Positions 40,101 to 46,493 of a stretch of DNA of 64,000 nt are shown here, piece by piece. The DNA lies in NCBI RefSeq assembly GCF_022631235.3, contig NZ_CP093310.2:1488001-1552000 (forward strand). Reading direction: 5' to 3'. The stretch comes from Psychrobacter raelei (GTDB lineage Bacteria > Pseudomonadota > Gammaproteobacteria > Pseudomonadales > Moraxellaceae). The stretch's first letter is position 1. Each line of letters opens with the position of its first letter. The position numbers were made by a program, and so were the translations under genes. Below the pieces are notes generated by a model. The model searched no databases, was not told where the DNA came from, and saw only the letters and a program-made list of their open reading frames with translations.

Positions 40101-41907
40101 CAATTGCTTCATAATGCGCTTTGTTAGGTAAGCTGACCAGCTGCGGATGTGCCTTAGAGTCTCGAGATTTTAAGGTATGAAATACCGCTTGCCATAGAGG
40201 GGCTGGTGGGAACTGACGCTGCTGCGCCAGTTTGGTTTTTTGCATCGCTTTATTTAATAGGCCCTCTAAAGCGTCAAACTCAGACGGCTCATCATTGGCA
40301 CCATTTAAGTCAGCTGAATTCTTCTGAGTTAAATCCTTTTTAGCGGAATCCTGTACTGCTACCTGCTGGGTGTCATTTTTATTGCTTAGGCTATTTTTTT
40401 GTAATGCAACACTGTCTTCAACTGCCCTACCATTTTCTAGCGGTTGCTCAAATAAGCGCTTATCAAAGGGCAGTGCGGGATGCTCGGTCACCAGCCACTG
40501 TTTGACAAGCTTTGGTAAATGACGCTTTAGGCTCTCGGTAGTGGGGTCTACCACCTCTGACAAACTGTCGAGTGAATTGACTTGCCACTGCACCTCGCCT
40601 TGCAAGAATTGCAGCAGCTCGCTGACAGGGTTGGCCGGTAAATGCTCATGAGTATCGGTTAAACTTTGACCGTTATAAAATATCCAGCAGGCACTGCGCG
40701 CGCATAATAACGCATCTAAAAATGCACCATTGTCATCGTCTTCACTCACTCTATCGCCACGGCGTGATAGGGTCGCCTTCATCAAGTCATAGCGATTGTC
40801 ACGGTCACGTGCGGGAAACTCAGAGAGATTCATATTGAGCATGACCACCAAATCAAAGGGCACATTTCTTAATGCCCCAAAACGGCCGAAGGTAATCACC
40901 CCTGTCGGCTCGGCACTCACCTGCTGACTCTCAAGCTCCGCCTCGATACTATCTAGCATAAAGCTGAGCTTCAAAGGTAGCTGCTCAACCCTTGCCAGCC
41001 TTTGCTCAACCTCTTGGTTATTGGTATTGTCACTACTGGCATAGTGTCGATAATGACGGTTGGCGCGCAGGCTCGATTTAAAGCCGTTCATGGCATTATA
41101 AATGGCGCGCATACTGCGGGTTTGATCCACATCGCCAAAATAACGGTGAATCACTTGTCGCTCAATTTGATTCAGCCAATCCTCTGCCTTTAGCTTTTGT
41201 TTGTGATCATTACGTCTTGCCAGTAGCCCGCTATAAATGCGGCATAGGGCCTCAATAATCGGGGCATCATTGAGGCTCACTTCAGGCAATGGCAAGCTCA
41301 TCTCAGCAATGGCTGTGCTTGGCCATTGCTGGGCATCAAGCGGATACAAGCAATCGCTCATTTGTGCCTCTGGCATAATCAGCCCCAACGTTAACCTATC
41401 TAGCGCTTGGGCGAAACTAAAGCGGTAATCAAAGTCATTGCCGTCTAAGGTTTGCTTAAGATGCTGCTCATCAAAGCCTCTAATGAAGCCTGCCTCTACC
41501 AATAAATCACAGCCACGGCTCATCTGATCATGGGTCAAACCAAAGCTTTCATATAGCGGCGGTAGCATCAGCCAATCTAGCACCTCCGCGGCTTCAAAGC
41601 GGGCACTGTCACTGCCAAGCAGTTTATAAAACCCAATAATCGCCTCCCATAATTGGCGAATGGAGGCGTCAACCACACCGGTGACTTTGGCCGGCAAGGT
41701 CAGCCCATCTTGACCCCTACCATTGACAAAGATTGAGCTAATCAGTGCATGATGGCGCTCCACATCGGGCAGCAGCACCACGATGTCAGAGATATGACGC
41801 TTTTTTGTACCCGGCGGCAGTGGCTCATTAAGCCAGCGTCCAATCATAATACGCAGCACCTCGAGCTGACGCTGCAAGCTGTGGCACGAATGAATACTGA
41901 GGCTATT
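32457..41907 (-). repeat. Dispersed in-frame 15-bp repeat AAATAGCCTAAGCAA within recD, recB and recC
   Basis: Exact copies on the coding (minus) strand have cores at 32457-32468, 33462-33473, 33543-33554 (recD), 34529-34540 (recB) and 40384-40395 (recC). Each is read as AAT AGC CTA AGC (Asn-Ser-Leu-Ser). Two weaker forms with CTC in place of CTA occur at 39817-39828 and 41896-41907 in recC, at sites where RecC homologues have similar residues, so these may be native. Four of the five exact copies lie in non-conserved linkers. By eye I found no further copy in the window. Confidence 0.8.
34238..38728 (-). CDS. recB: Exodeoxyribonuclease V beta subunit (RecB)
   Basis: A 1496-residue SF1A (3'-5') helicase-nuclease. 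Walker A is in HLIEASAGTGKTWTLTGIV near 56-74, the helicase DEAD-like motif is ALIDESQDINGEQAIMIES, and the C-terminal nuclease motif GEIDLVYEHAGKFYVVDYKS carries the metal-binding Asp and Lys residues near 1390-1410. E. coli RecB is 1180 residues; the excess is in polar insertions, for example a Lys/Ala/Asp-rich stretch at about 145-200. One 15-bp repeat copy (34529-34540 core) encodes NSLSNY just behind YKSNFLG, here by substitution at an alignable site, not in a linker. The start has a poor ribosome site. Confidence 0.95.
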   Translation of the reverse strand: MTDITDNTTLDTQAQGLADDLASYAHADSDVPNESHQEHNKEVIPAVDVALSGRHLIEASAGTGKTWTLTGIVLRLLIEARRAPEQIIATTFTRAAAAEMRQRIHDRLVDFYQLLQWVNNLSADLANKEHLYPDILQVTPEASRDQRQADKQADKAANASLADDELNQDLAHDKQREAAHKATAKKIRAKWLVEQAKNARLDDIMQDPINLHLVGYLLDHIHSYPMTDAIRRTALVLTTLDKLFVGTLDSLAQKWLAEYSSETGHQQGMAIIEDSQIEQVTDSIIHDELRQFQSRLYYEQPKLYALMEQQGKLTDVSDHKSYVSRSLNFISAPIDEVALNEAFDFADLEQLLEGFAKLDLTDIEPYLNPDYRKSQGFNGRSSLQTRFEFITEIHEVIADKGVSFESYLNEDAKKLLGSLRDAQFPNDDGKIKNFNKNKEKQHQALFELETICQLMSIMDKMDRLNQHILLLLATLNRHIVLAVRDRLPVILEERGETTFSLQMVRLNQALTGRQGEKLARYIRHHYPVALIDESQDINGEQAIMIESIYLPNNKRQHSGSQTGDEDKQSTNTKSNQEFLLLVGDPKQAIYGFRGGDVANYNYMKAQFDKSSLWTLDINRRSNKGVIDALNCWFGMPTPTTSENKFAELGSHIYYQHITAAKLEKQLSWFNDLENHQAATSSSAATTEVDLVTDVLSAKPVSVLHLPYDKELEYDEHEVTARHIAALLNSGQTLKGKPIQPSDIGVLARAKKDLKRVEDELVKLNVATLTTSDVSIFETIMAEDVAALLSAMLYPYRHDMINRVLTSHLYGLSIKEVKAMMTDHESGVAQSDEAAVKVAAHTNSATNGSIQGDTGKKSYQDVISYLKEAAQRWQNFGILSAMHYLLDKSSVQPQGVWQALAAHPEGDRHIMDLRHVMDILAQYGMGMGEHELLAWFRQNIDAAPNSDWAKQYPLPTESGVQLMTIHKSKGLEFPIVYVLGMGGASRKSGNKEDYGLYLYNAQQAPNALVQRVQGSSGNQRRFSAVKDSATTPGYYTDIETQEDFEEFRRLGYVAFTRASELLYVVLRDPKDKTGFDLKPVFYWFDSSEPKFELPDRLKGSIGMVRGQKVHEFYQDNDTKAKTHHLTDSTQATLTQPRLEPIKYDKFSDVMRDNYFYGWAKTSFTALARQLDESTQAMAVVDERIDDATYIDISEADGALNAQIQEHGLAIKAVDDIRFSFVKGANAGTFLHEIFEKIHFTNPEQWPAVIDRAVSGYQLPLAYASVAHQKRILEASRQGANNKTYHIDERGLQHQALMSWINEVLHTPLLASGQRLVDISPKQRFAEMGFNMGLSETFKAQQINTLFERYLPHEPDKHIRLTAQSSSQLYRYLRGEIDLVYEHAGKFYVVDYKSNFLGNSLSNYDETTLKLAMSKAGYWLQAAIYQVALHRFLSMRIADYTGNEAKYLGPVEYVFLRGTYAPAMTERAEDYPPRYGLVAWDIPIEFVKALDKLFGKPQ

Positions 41908-43320
41908 ATCTTGTGAGGATATTGACCACAGACGCTCTTTTTCAAAGCGTTTGTTCTCAAGTACCTCATCCTCATACCAGGCAGCAGCATTGGCATCATC
42001 GAAGCTTAACTCGATTTGCTCGCTAATAGCCTGTGACACTTTAACTGCTGTGGCTTGCTGGGTAGAGCGCTCATCAAGCATCAGCACATCATTTTGTAGC
42101 CGTCTTAATAAGCTGGGGCTGTTGTGAGGTTGATAAGAGGGGGCGTCATGTGCGTTATCATCGCTATCAATATCTGCCTTAGCACCAAACTCATCGCTCA
42201 AGTCCCCAAACTCGCCATCTTCAAAATTATCTTGCCAATCCACAACGGCATCACCATGCAGCTCGTTACCGGATAAATTAGCAAGCATGGCAAAAGTATC
42301 ACGAGACTGTTTACCCAGACGTGACAGCAAACTGTGCCCATAATCACGTAAAAACACACTCTCAGGGTTAATAATCTGCTGGCGCTGTAGCCACGACTTA
42401 TCTACGATATCTGCCCAAAATAGCTTAGAGGGGTTGTAGTGCAGTAAGGTGATGTCCATGTAACGTGACAAACGCTGCAAAAAATCAAGCTCAGTCTGCG
42501 GTAGCTGCTGAATGGTAAAAATACGCAGTACTTTGGGCAACTGATCTTGCTCGCCCGCCTTATTGCTCTGTAATGCGTGCCAAAAGGTTTTTTCTAACTG
42601 GACACGGTACTGATGCACATCAGCGAACAATTGCGACCACAGATAACGCTGAGCCGCTTCCAATTCTACATAATGCGCCACCAGCCATTCTGGAGTACCG
42701 CGTGCATATTGATCAAAGCGCAAAGACAACGTATCTTTTTCTGCAATCAACGCATCCACATCAAGTGGCTTATTAGCCGACCACAGGCTTAACCAGTCCT
42801 CACGGTGGGTTAAATAGCGGTTAAACACCCGTGCCAAATCACTTGCCAGCTGCCAGATACGCGCATCTTGCTGTGCTTGGTCTGGCTCAACACCTTCTTG
42901 TGGCGCATCCATCAATGAGGACAACAATGGATATACCGGATGCTTATCATCCTCAATGATAGTGTGCTGATAATAGGTCAGATAGCCAAACAGACGCCAC
43001 TGCATGACCGTGGGTGACAGCACAGCCACCTCAGGCACGTTAAGCACCGCCGCATCAGGATCAGATTGCAGCAGATAAGCATTATGCTGACTGAGTACAT
43101 CTTGCATCAGTGTCCACTGGTATTGACCCCAGAACTTAGTCATCACAAGCGTACTGATACCAGCACGGCTGGCAATGGTTTTATCAAGCCAATCACCTAA
43201 GACCATTGACGGCACAATCACCACAAAGGGATCAAAAATAGACTGCTGCACTGATTGGTATTCGACCAGCAGTTCATCGACTAAGTTTTCGGTGCGATGT
43301 GATTGGATAATCTTGAACAT
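38812..43320 (-). CDS. recC: Exodeoxyribonuclease V gamma subunit (RecC)
   Basis: A 1502-residue protein matching RecC, the subunit that splits the duplex and scans for Chi. Recognisable stretches are FKIIQSHRTENLVDELLVEY at the start, LSIHSCHSLQRQLEVLRIMI near 477, GVITFGRFGALRNVPFDLVV near 813 and LFLNSLSTYQIKDYLI near 1165. E. coli RecC is 1122 residues; insertions rich in Asp, Asn and Gln account for the difference (about 380-420 and 990-1040). One exact 15-bp repeat lies in the second insertion (40384-40395 core); two weaker look-alikes fall at conserved sites. No Shine-Dalgarno sequence is visible before ATG 43320. It is first in the recC-recB-recD cluster. Confidence 0.95.
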   Translation of the reverse strand: MFKIIQSHRTENLVDELLVEYQSVQQSIFDPFVVIVPSMVLGDWLDKTIASRAGISTLVMTKFWGQYQWTLMQDVLSQHNAYLLQSDPDAAVLNVPEVAVLSPTVMQWRLFGYLTYYQHTIIEDDKHPVYPLLSSLMDAPQEGVEPDQAQQDARIWQLASDLARVFNRYLTHREDWLSLWSANKPLDVDALIAEKDTLSLRFDQYARGTPEWLVAHYVELEAAQRYLWSQLFADVHQYRVQLEKTFWHALQSNKAGEQDQLPKVLRIFTIQQLPQTELDFLQRLSRYMDITLLHYNPSKLFWADIVDKSWLQRQQIINPESVFLRDYGHSLLSRLGKQSRDTFAMLANLSGNELHGDAVVDWQDNFEDGEFGDLSDEFGAKADIDSDDNAHDAPSYQPHNSPSLLRRLQNDVLMLDERSTQQATAVKVSQAISEQIELSFDDANAAAWYEDEVLENKRFEKERLWSISSQDNSLSIHSCHSLQRQLEVLRIMIGRWLNEPLPPGTKKRHISDIVVLLPDVERHHALISSIFVNGRGQDGLTLPAKVTGVVDASIRQLWEAIIGFYKLLGSDSARFEAAEVLDWLMLPPLYESFGLTHDQMSRGCDLLVEAGFIRGFDEQHLKQTLDGNDFDYRFSFAQALDRLTLGLIMPEAQMSDCLYPLDAQQWPSTAIAEMSLPLPEVSLNDAPIIEALCRIYSGLLARRNDHKQKLKAEDWLNQIERQVIHRYFGDVDQTRSMRAIYNAMNGFKSSLRANRHYRHYASSDNTNNQEVEQRLARVEQLPLKLSFMLDSIEAELESQQVSAEPTGVITFGRFGALRNVPFDLVVMLNMNLSEFPARDRDNRYDLMKATLSRRGDRVSEDDDNGAFLDALLCARSACWIFYNGQSLTDTHEHLPANPVSELLQFLQGEVQWQVNSLDSLSEVVDPTTESLKRHLPKLVKQWLVTEHPALPFDKRLFEQPLENGRAVEDSVALQKNSLSNKNDTQQVAVQDSAKKDLTQKNSADLNGANDEPSEFDALEGLLNKAMQKTKLAQQRQFPPAPLWQAVFHTLKSRDSKAHPQLVSLPNKAHYEAIAQLLGSGLGQLGDIDNQNLPALTDLLSVDADLNSNEQNKALAQRLFDIGEIDVEGALAYQVRHPAKAFLRAQEVHVVQGEEAMAHQEPLFLNSLSTYQIKDYLIHQLANASPAMGSDNAQSIETSAAQATPILMYQKIMPAGVARHTTLPNQQQKLQQQCQAFQEQLLANGIEVHEADVGLPIISPTIEHPVQVDLARVLPQKQSASLLALLPQTIKIKGVVPIQVNDKGAQLQAGISYAEQSPKHWFNILPNSASPRHLLKFWLSHLYWQVARRTTAEQAALNDGMSIWRFNKSGTKAKKLEKATAFKLGPIVYEDAVIELVKWAIFANLSGQIPLTLLPEYALGYLDNCLKAQEDEGAEYWPKRGDFSEWLFPNYTSDAVYDTCSQHAIWQYILRDQDAFSALATALMALAQPLYSPMFDTLNGLEG

Positions 43321-43460
43321 AAGGAGGCAATCTTTTGTTAATGGAAGTTCAAATAAATACAGTCATAGCAAAGATACAACGCTCATATAAGCATAACTCA
43401 TTATGACAAAAAGAAAACCATCAAACACCACTATAACGTCAACTACTGTCGCAAAGAGTT

Positions 43461-43488
43461 GACACCATTTTTATTGTTATTATGATTG
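43461..43488 (+). promoter_or_regulatory. Orphan consensus-like sigma-70 promoter between recC and truC
   Basis: TTGACA (43461-43466), a 16-base spacer and TATGAT (43483-43488) form a near-consensus promoter pointing right. No rightward gene follows; the next gene, truC, is leftward, so a transcript would be a small RNA or antisense to truC. The gap from 43321 to 43601 (281 bases) holds nothing else I can support. Confidence 0.5.
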
Positions 43489-43601
43489 TGATTTATGTTC
43501 TGAATGTCGTCAGAATTACAAAGCATTGCTACCTATAAATACAAGGTTAACTCCGACGATGTGTCGATGAGAGGAGGTTTGATTAACTCAATTATCACAT
43601 G

Positions 43602-44372
43602 CTAAGGGTTTGCACTATCTGTCCAAGAAAACGCTTCCAAAATTCGAGTCCATTGATCGTCAAAACCTGCTTCGAGCATCAACGGCTCACCAGTAACAGG
43701 ATGAGTGAGCGATAAAGTCTGAGCATGTAACAGCATGCGCGTGCAATCATATTGAGTACGAAAAAATTTATTGTGGCGTCCGTCACCGTAGCTGGTGTCA
43801 CCTATGATGTGATGGAACAAATGTCTCATGTGACGGCGTAGCTGATGTTTTCGCCCCGTCTCAGGTATTAAACGCATGAGACTATAGCGGCTAGTATCGT
43901 GCTTTTTTGATACTGCAAATGGTAGCTCAATCTGGGCTAAGCTCTGCCAGTGAGTGACCGCTTCTTGAGCAGGCTTGTCTAAGTTGGCAAACTTATCAGC
44001 GATGGCATCGGGCTTAAAGCTTAACGCATAATCAATGCTGCCCTGCTCTGTCATAAAGCCGCGCACCACCGCTAAATAGCGTTTAGTAACTTTGCGCTCA
44101 GTGAAAGCTTCGGTCAAGCTGCGTGCCACAGCAGCGCTCTTAGCAAACAACAATACGCCCGATGTTGGCCTGTCTAGCCTATGTACTGGAAAGACATGGC
44201 AACCTACGGCATCACGGGTTAGTTGCATTGCAAATCGTGTCTCACCCTTATCAAGCCAACTGCGATGCACCAATAGACCCGCTTCTTTATTAATTGCGAC
44301 CAGATGCTCATCTTCATAGATAATATCTATTTTATTGTCAATTTGGTTATCGGTGCCACTTTCAATATCCAT
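43602..44372 (-). CDS. truC: tRNA pseudouridine(65) synthase TruC
   Basis: A 256-residue pseudouridine synthase of the RluA family. The catalytic Asp 67 is in HRLDRPTSG. TruC-like stretches include GLLVHRSWLDKGE near 32-44, TGRKHQLRRHMRHLFHHIIG near 175 and MLLHAQTLSLTHPVTGEPL. No S4 domain precedes the catalytic part, and length equals that of TruC (260 in E. coli), not RluC/RluD (320). It modifies U65 of tRNA-Ile/Asp in E. coli; target here by homology. It is leftward, downstream of ppiC with a 110-base gap. Confidence 0.88.
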   Translation of the reverse strand: MDIESGTDNQIDNKIDIIYEDEHLVAINKEAGLLVHRSWLDKGETRFAMQLTRDAVGCHVFPVHRLDRPTSGVLLFAKSAAVARSLTEAFTERKVTKRYLAVVRGFMTEQGSIDYALSFKPDAIADKFANLDKPAQEAVTHWQSLAQIELPFAVSKKHDTSRYSLMRLIPETGRKHQLRRHMRHLFHHIIGDTSYGDGRHNKFFRTQYDCTRMLLHAQTLSLTHPVTGEPLMLEAGFDDQWTRILEAFSWTDSANP

Positions 44373-44481
44373 CTTTATCCGTCTTTTTTAGGCCTTAATT
44401 TTAGATAGGTCACCTTTAAGTCCTATCCTCATCTCAACTGTGTTTGCATAGCCTTTACTGTTCAGGCTCAGATTATAGTGC

Positions 44482-44760
44482 TTAGTTTCTGTAAAGCACT
44501 TTAACCACATGCCAACCAAATTTTGTTTTTACCAAATGCGGTGTCAACAGCTCGCCATTGAAGCAGACTTTATCAAATGCTGGTACCATTTGACCTTTTC
44601 TGAATTCACCTAAGTCGCCGCCCTTTTTACCTGATGGACAGGTTGAATGCTTCTTAGCCAGCACATCAAAATGTGCGCCCTTATTAAGCTTGGCAATAAT
44701 CTCTTCAGCCAGTTCTTTGTCTTTTACTAAGATATGTAATGCGCTTGCCGTACGAGCCAT
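44482..44760 (-). CDS. ppiC: Parvulin-type peptidyl-prolyl isomerase
   Basis: A 92-residue cytoplasmic parvulin (PpiC/Par10 type) that catalyses cis-trans isomerisation of proline bonds. It consists of a single rotamase domain: [35 protein letters not shown] and [14 protein letters not shown] at 44760 is chosen because TGGAGG lies nine bases upstream; the in-frame ATG at 44769 is directly abutted by GGAGG and too close. Length equals E. coli PpiC (93). It is a stand-alone gene beside the tRNA where the prophage is integrated. Confidence 0.93.
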   Translation of the reverse strand: MARTASALHILVKDKELAEEIIAKLNKGAHFDVLAKKHSTCPSGKKGGDLGEFRKGQMVPAFDKVCFNGELLTPHLVKTKFGWHVVKVLYRN

Positions 44761-44978
44761 AATGTACATCCTCCATAACTATCGATTATCGCGGCATTAT
44801 AGCACTAGTGACTTTGGTTTTTAGTCCAACGGGTAGATCGTTGTTATTTTATTTACAAAATAATCTGATGGTTTTTAACCAGTAAGATACACTGAGGCCT
44901 GCGGTTTATGTTTATCTGTCAATGCCAAAAAAAATGGGTAAAACGCTGGTTTTGTTATGATAAAATAGCTTTATTTAT

Positions 44979-45054
44979 GTGCCTATAGCTCAACAGGATA
45001 GAGCAGTTGCCTCCTAAGCGACCGATCGAGGTTCGAGTCCCTGTGGGCATACCA
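44979..45054 (+). tRNA. tRNA-Arg(CCT)
   Basis: The cloverleaf can be drawn by hand. The acceptor GTGCCTA pairs with TGGGCAT (G-U at both position 1-72 and position 6-67). The D stem is GCTC/GAGC. The anticodon stem GTTGC/GCGAC holds the loop CTCCTAA with anticodon CCT, which reads AGG. The T loop TTCGAGT follows, and encoded CCA closes at 45054. The T stem (CGAGG with CCCTG) contains one A-C mismatch and one G-U pair, which is unusual. A TATGATAAAAT box lies about 20 bases before the gene. The 3' half is the likely prophage attachment core. Confidence 0.9.
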
Positions 45055-45081
45055 AATTACTATACCTTACTATACCATATT

Positions 45082-45112
45082 GCCCCGTATCCCTTATGAT
45101 ACGGGGCTTTTT
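45082..45112 (+). terminator. Terminator behind tRNA-Arg
   Basis: GCCCCGTATC pairs with GATACGGGGC around CCTTAT and is followed by TTTTT. As it lies inside the integrated element, the tRNA now uses a terminator supplied by the prophage. Confidence 0.9.
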
Positions 45113-45154
45113 GTTAACTTTAATAAACTTTATCGTACCATAAAGACCCCTTGC

Positions 45155-45217
45155 ATACCGTCAATTTTACGGTAATATAAGCGGTATTACCGAAAATACC
45201 GTTAAAGGATACCGTAA
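45155..45217. promoter_or_regulatory. Cluster of TACCGT repeats overlapping the integrase leader
   Basis: Copies of TACCG(T) occur at 45156-45161, 45187-45191, 45197-45202 and 45210-45215 in direct orientation, with the complement ACGGTA at 45169-45174 and CGGTA at 45182-45186. TACCGT and ACGGTA at 45156-45174 form one dyad, and CGGTATTACCG (45182-45192) forms another. The last copies bracket the AAAGGA ribosome site of the integrase. They are probably integrase arm sites or excisionase sites and would allow the protein to repress its own synthesis. Confidence 0.6.
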
Positions 45218-45221
45218 AATA

Positions 45222-46430
45222 ATGGCCAAAATTACTGCACCCCTTACAAATACTCAGGTTAAGCAGGCTAGAAATACCGATAAGCCTTATAAATTGTCAG
45301 ACGGTGGCGGACTTTATCTATATATATCAAGTACCGGCACAAAATCTTGGCGCTTTGATTACACTAGGCCGTTTACTAAAAAACGGGCCACGCTTACATT
45401 TGGTCAGTACCCTGAAATCTCGCTTGCCGGCGCGCGAACCATACGCGCCGAGTACAGGGCATTACTAGCAATTGACATTGATCCAGCTGACAAAATACGT
45501 GATGAGGCACGCCAACAACGCTTAAAACAAAATAACACTTTTGAGATTGTGGCTGCTGAGTATATCGAGCGCCAAACTCATCTATCGCAAGATACAATCG
45601 ACCACAAAGCCAGATATGCTATGTATTTGAGCCAACACTTAGGCCGCATGCCTATTTCAGATATCAAACCAATTGACGTACTTGATGCATGTCGTAAAGT
45701 TGAAAAGCAAGGGTATCTTGAGACAGCAAAGAAAATGCGCTCGCTAGCAGGTCAGGTATTTAGATACGCAGTACAGACGGCAAGATGTGAGCGTGATGTT
45801 ACTCAAGACTTAAAAGGAGCTCTTAAGCCACCAGAAGTAAAGCATTATCCCGCAATTACCGACCCGGAAGAATTTGCTATATTGCTACGTGCGATTGACG
45901 ACTATGACGGGATGTTTGAGACGCGTATCGCTATCAAAATAATCCCTCATCTTTTTGTTAGAAGTGGTGAGTTGCGCAATGCGCTATGGGAAGATTTCGA
46001 CTTTGATGCCCGAACCTGGACATTCACACCGCGTAAAACTAAGCGCAAAACCGGCGTATCTCTGATCGTACCTCTATCTGACCAGGTTTATGATCTATTC
46101 AAACAATTAGAGCCGCATAAACGCAGCGATTTTGTATTTCCATCGCTACATTCAACAATACGGCCAATGAGCGAAAATACATTAGGTCAGGCTCTAAAGC
46201 GCCTGGGATTTAGTGGTGAACAGCATACGGTACACGGTTTTAGAGCATCAGCTAGAACAATGCTGGTTGAGCGACTCAAATACGATGAATCGTTAGTAGA
46301 AATGCAGCTTGGCCATAATGTGCGAGATATGCACGGTAGGGCCTACAATAGGACCATATTTTTAGATGAGAGGCGAGAAATGATGCAGACCTGGTCGAAC
46401 TATCTAGATGAACTTAAAAGCTCAGTATAG
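45222..46430 (+). CDS. int: Prophage P4-type tyrosine integrase
   Basis: A 402-residue integrase with the N-terminal DUF4102 arm-binding domain (about 1-90, TNTQVKQARNTDKPYKLSDG, then GGLYLYI), a central core-binding SAM-like domain and the catalytic domain. Catalytic residues: Arg in FVRSGELRNALW (about 247), HGFRASAR with His 338 and Arg 341, LGH at 365 and Tyr 375 in RAYNR. Position directly behind tRNA-Arg(CCT) identifies the attachment site. ATG at 45222 follows AAAGGA. It is the only rightward gene at the left prophage end besides the LprI-like moron. Confidence 0.95.
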   Translation: MAKITAPLTNTQVKQARNTDKPYKLSDGGGLYLYISSTGTKSWRFDYTRPFTKKRATLTFGQYPEISLAGARTIRAEYRALLAIDIDPADKIRDEARQQRLKQNNTFEIVAAEYIERQTHLSQDTIDHKARYAMYLSQHLGRMPISDIKPIDVLDACRKVEKQGYLETAKKMRSLAGQVFRYAVQTARCERDVTQDLKGALKPPEVKHYPAITDPEEFAILLRAIDDYDGMFETRIAIKIIPHLFVRSGELRNALWEDFDFDARTWTFTPRKTKRKTGVSLIVPLSDQVYDLFKQLEPHKRSDFVFPSLHSTIRPMSENTLGQALKRLGFSGEQHTVHGFRASARTMLVERLKYDESLVEMQLGHNVRDMHGRAYNRTIFLDERREMMQTWSNYLDELKSSV

Positions 46431-46454
46431 CTTGTGGTATGACAGACAGCCACT

Positions 46455-46490
46455 AAAAAGCCCTTCTAGGTCAACCTAGGAGGGCTTTTT
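46455..46490. terminator. Bidirectional terminator between int and the polyvalent LPD1 gene
   Basis: A 17-bp stem with one G-U pair (starts AAAAAGCCC, ends GGGCTTTTT) and a 2-base loop serves both the rightward integrase and the leftward phage operon. Confidence 0.9.
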
Positions 46491-46493
46491 ACG

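Noticed and set aside
39817..41907. The two CTC variants in recC as true repeat copies
   Set aside because: They lie where RecC homologues already have similar residues (LFLNSLSTYQI and DNSLSIHSCHS), so they may be native; I list them only as weak.
43340..43405. 21-codon rightward frame with AAGGAGG upstream, opposite the recC leader
   Set aside because: Spacing of about 12 bases is too long and the peptide has no recognisable features; kept out as likely chance.
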